From positions 1-26,413 of the forward strand of contig JAZOOT010000051.1 of assembly GCA_045655165.1 (NCBI GenBank): a stretch of 26,413 nucleotides of DNA. Reading direction: 5' to 3'. The translations under genes were made by a program, and so were the position numbers. The DNA comes from SIG607 sp045655165. Its GTDB lineage: Bacteria; Bacillota; Clostridia; Oscillospirales; Acutalibacteraceae. Each line of letters opens with the position of its first letter. The stretch's first letter is position 1. This document shows, piece after piece, positions 24,032 through 26,413 of the stretch. The notes below the pieces were generated by a model. The model saw nothing but the letters and a program-made list of their open reading frames with translations. It was not told the origin of the DNA and did no database searches.

Positions 24032-24045
24032 TTTTGAGGTGGATT

Positions 24046-24516
24046 ATGAAAAATCAAAGACATGAAGTAATACTTGATTTAATTAAAAATCAGGTATGTG
24101 TTACTCAAGATGAACTGCAAGAAAAACTTAATGAAATGGGTTTTAAAGTTACCCAATCAACCGTTTCCCGCGATATTAAGCAGTTAAGAATTATAAAAGC
24201 TCTTGATTCAATGGGTAATTATCGATATATGGCACCCGCGCCACAATCTCAAATGCCTGCAAAAACCCACACCGGACAACAATATACCGATATGTTTCGC
24301 AATTCGGTGGTTACTACCGAAAATGCTTATAACGACGTTGTTGTTAAGTGCTATTCAGGTATGGCATCTACCGCTTGCGTTGCTATTGACCATTTGTTTT
24401 ACGATAAAATTGTTGGCAGTCTTGCAGGTGACGATACCGTTTTACTTATTACAAAATCTCCCGAAACCGCAACCGAACTGGCTGAAAGTTTAAATAATTT
24501 GCTACGCAAGGGTTGA
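24046..24516 (+). CDS. argR: Arginine repressor ArgR/AhrC
   Basis: Hexameric arginine-sensing regulator of arginine synthesis and breakdown. The N-terminal winged helix contains the recognition segment TQSTVSRDIKQLRI; the C-terminal domain carries the arginine-binding/hexamer part with FYDKIVGSLAGDDTVLLI. Length about 156 residues, normal. The frame opens at TTG 24034, but that lies in the ribosome binding site; GAGGTG four bases before ATG 24046 decides the start. argR next to recN is the classical Firmicutes arrangement, though no arginine gene is in the window. Confidence 0.95.
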   Translation: MKNQRHEVILDLIKNQVCVTQDELQEKLNEMGFKVTQSTVSRDIKQLRIIKALDSMGNYRYMAPAPQSQMPAKTHTGQQYTDMFRNSVVTTENAYNDVVVKCYSGMASTACVAIDHLFYDKIVGSLAGDDTVLLITKSPETATELAESLNNLLRKG

Positions 24517-24522
24517 TATATA

Positions 24523-26184
24523 ATGCTTAAAAGTTTATTTATTGAAAATATTGCGGTTATTGAAAAAACCGAAATAAGCTTTTGCAACGGTTTAAACGTA
24601 CTTACTGGTGAAACAGGCGCCGGTAAATCAATAATTATTGATTCAATAAATGCCGTGCTTGGAGAAAGAACTTCAAAAGAGTTAATTCGTGCGGGTTGTA
24701 AAAACGCCGTTGTTACTGCTGTTTTTTGCGGTTTGGGCAAACAAACAGAAAACTGCTTAAAAGAAAACGGATATATGCCCGATGAAAACGGCGAATACTT
24801 TGTTACGCGCGTTTTAAGCAGTTCTTCAAGTAATATTAAAATTAACGGTAAACCTGTTTCTTCGGCAGTTTTGCGCACGTTTTCAGGCATGCTTATAAAC
24901 GTTCACGGTCAGCACGATAACCAGGCACTTTTGCACCCTGAAAATCATTATAAGTATATTGATATGTTAGCCGATAATAAAGGTTTGTTAGATGAATATT
25001 ATAATGCTTTTAAAAGGTTTAATTCTTTAAGAAATAAACTTAAAGAAATTGATATTGATGAAGATTTAAAATTACGCAAAATTGACCTTTTAAAATATCA
25101 AATTGAAGAAATTAAAAATGCCGATATTAAGGTTGGCGAATATCAGCAACTAAAAGATAATTTACTTATTGCGCGTAATAGCGAAAAACACATAAAACAA
25201 CTTAAGGAAGCGCTGTTTTTGCTTTCCGGTGATGACACAAACGATGGTGTAATTTATGAAATAAACACTGTTTCTAAATTGCTTGACGGGGTTTCGGCAA
25301 AACTTGGCGAAGCTAAAGATTATTGCAACACGTCGGTTGATTTACTTTTTAAATTAAAAGATGAGGTGTCATCTTGCCTTAGCGAACTATCAAGCGATAT
25401 GTTCGATATTAACCTTTTAACAGAACGAATTGAACTTGTTTCAATGCTTATGCGCAAATACGGAAACAGCGAAGAAGGAGTAATTAAATATTTAGAAAAA
25501 GCCGAAGCAGAACTTAAAGAAATTGAGTTTAACGATGAAGAAATTTTAAGAATTGAAAAGGAACTTGAAATAGCCCAAGATGAACTTGTTTCTTGCGGTA
25601 AAAAGTTAACTGCTTCACGCGTTAAAACTGCAAAAAAATTTGAAGAAAGCGTAACGGCAATTTTGCTTGAACTTAATATGCCCGCCGTAAGGGTTAGCAC
25701 TGAAATTAAAAACGGTAAATACACCAAAAGCGGTTGCAATGAAATTCAATTTTTAATTTCAACAAATGCGGGAGAAGAGCTTAAACCGCTTAATAAAGTT
25801 GCTTCGGGCGGCGAACTTTCAAGAGTTATGTTGGCAATTAAAAGCGTTCTTTCTACTGTTGATGACGTTGACACTTTAATTTTTGATGAAATTGATTCGG
25901 GTATAAGCGGTATGGCGGCCGATAAGGTTGGAAACCGCCTTAAAGAAATTGCAAAAAACCGCCAAACAATTTGTGTAACACATTTAGCGCAAATTGCCGC
26001 GTGTGCAACCGAACATTATTTGATTGAAAAAAGTGAAACTAACAGTAGAACCTTTACCGAAGTTACAAAACTTGATTACAACCAAAGAATTAAAGAATTG
26101 GCAAGAATTATGGGCGGTGAAAATATTACCGATACACTTATAGTTTCGGCAAAAGAACTACTTAATGCAAAAAACCACGGTTAA
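24523..26184 (+). CDS. recN: DNA repair protein RecN
   Basis: SMC-like ATPase acting at DNA double-strand breaks. Walker A GETGAGKS is at 29-36, the Q-loop region NVHGQHDNQALL follows, then a long coiled-coil middle (about 150-380). The ABC signature ASGGELSRVMLA begins at about 427, Walker B LIFDEID is at 452-458, and the H-loop VTHLAQIAA follows. 553 residues, normal for the family. Six bases after argR with AAGGG before the ATG. Last gene of the cluster in this window. Confidence 0.97.
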   Translation: MLKSLFIENIAVIEKTEISFCNGLNVLTGETGAGKSIIIDSINAVLGERTSKELIRAGCKNAVVTAVFCGLGKQTENCLKENGYMPDENGEYFVTRVLSSSSSNIKINGKPVSSAVLRTFSGMLINVHGQHDNQALLHPENHYKYIDMLADNKGLLDEYYNAFKRFNSLRNKLKEIDIDEDLKLRKIDLLKYQIEEIKNADIKVGEYQQLKDNLLIARNSEKHIKQLKEALFLLSGDDTNDGVIYEINTVSKLLDGVSAKLGEAKDYCNTSVDLLFKLKDEVSSCLSELSSDMFDINLLTERIELVSMLMRKYGNSEEGVIKYLEKAEAELKEIEFNDEEILRIEKELEIAQDELVSCGKKLTASRVKTAKKFEESVTAILLELNMPAVRVSTEIKNGKYTKSGCNEIQFLISTNAGEELKPLNKVASGGELSRVMLAIKSVLSTVDDVDTLIFDEIDSGISGMAADKVGNRLKEIAKNRQTICVTHLAQIAACATEHYLIEKSETNSRTFTEVTKLDYNQRIKELARIMGGENITDTLIVSAKELLNAKNHG

Positions 26185-26413
26185 CGGGAGTTGCGGTTAG
26201 GGATGAAATGCATTAAAAAGTAAATTTTTGCGGTCTAATGTGTTAAAAACCAACGGTACGCGTCAGCGTTACCGCTGCTTTTCGCCTTTTATACCACTAA
26301 AAATTTATCTTTTTAAGGTGCTTCGCAGTTTTGTAAGAATAAATTTGCCTGTATTTCGCAGTTACAAAAACGCGGTAATACTTTGTGTCTTACAAGTTTT
26401 TGTAACAAGAAAT
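26185..26413. repeat. Gene-free end region with inverted and direct repeats
   Basis: No plausible coding frame is present. A hairpin CGGTACGC-gtca-GCGTTACCG (one bulged T) follows recN at about 26252-26274 and could contribute to termination, but the T-run after it is interrupted. Further on, GTTACAAAAAC (26361-26371) is repeated exactly in inverted form as GTTTTTGTAAC (26396-26406). TTCGCAGTT occurs twice in direct orientation (near 26322 and 26355), and TTGTAAG is matched by CTTACAA. The region continues past the window edge. Confidence 0.55.

Noticed and set aside
26185..26413. tRNA or other known RNA gene after recN
   Set aside because: No cloverleaf, T-loop GTTCRA or CCA-like end could be found on either strand.

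Overview
This 26.4 kb window is a chromosomal housekeeping segment of a low-GC Gram-positive bacterium, most likely an anaerobe of the class Clostridia (Oscillospiraceae/Ruminococcaceae-like or an uncultured relative). The evidence is the AT-rich sequence, strong AAGGAGG-type ribosome binding sites, heavy use of TTG starts, Firmicutes-typical gene orders (rplS-lepB-rbgA-rnhB-yraN; tig-clpP-clpX; nusB-xseA-xseB-ispA-dxs-tlyA-argR-recN; cysteine desulfurase-thiI) and Clostridia-type small families (DUF4364, DUF1540, a BofC C-terminal-like protein). No insertion sequence, prophage, CRISPR array, rRNA or tRNA gene was seen.

Layout. 1-181: gene-free array of short hairpins separated by a repeated 9-mer. 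182-1075 (minus): DUF4364 winged-helix protein and a small single-pass membrane protein. 1234-3531 (plus): class A penicillin-binding protein, ending at a terminator shared with the convergent operon. 3562-7920 (minus): a tightly packed five-gene operon from one strong promoter: cysteine desulfurase, thiI (tRNA 4-thiouridine), pncC (CinA C-terminal domain), a tail-anchored protein with a degenerate CinA N-terminal (MoCF-like) domain, and a COG2426 membrane protein. 8012-10969 (plus): promoter, structured leader, rplS (L19), internal hairpin, lepB, rbgA, rnhB, yraN. 11008-11175 (minus): a Cys-rich DUF1540 protein. 11261-16297 (plus): metallophosphoesterase, tig, clpP, clpX and a KDG-kinase-like sugar kinase. 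16349-17149 (plus): PHP-domain phosphatase. 17176-17691 (minus): DivIVA-like coiled-coil protein. 17847-26184 (plus): nusB, xseA, xseB, ispA, dxs, tlyA, nadK, argR, recN from one strong promoter. 26185-26413: gene-free, with inverted repeats.

How the genes fit together: the desulfurase supplies persulfide sulfur to ThiI. L19, RbgA and the signal peptidase/RNase HII neighbours form a ribosome-assembly and secretion module behind an L19-type leader. Trigger factor and ClpXP form a protein folding and degradation module. XseAB, RecN, IspA/Dxs, TlyA, NadK and ArgR form the classical Firmicutes nusB-recN super-operon for DNA repair, isoprenoid precursors and regulation. Most of the window is conserved and ordinary. 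The least explained parts are the hairpin array at the left end, the rearranged and degenerate CinA half with its acidic linker and membrane anchor, the three poorly characterised small proteins, and the inverted repeats at the right end.
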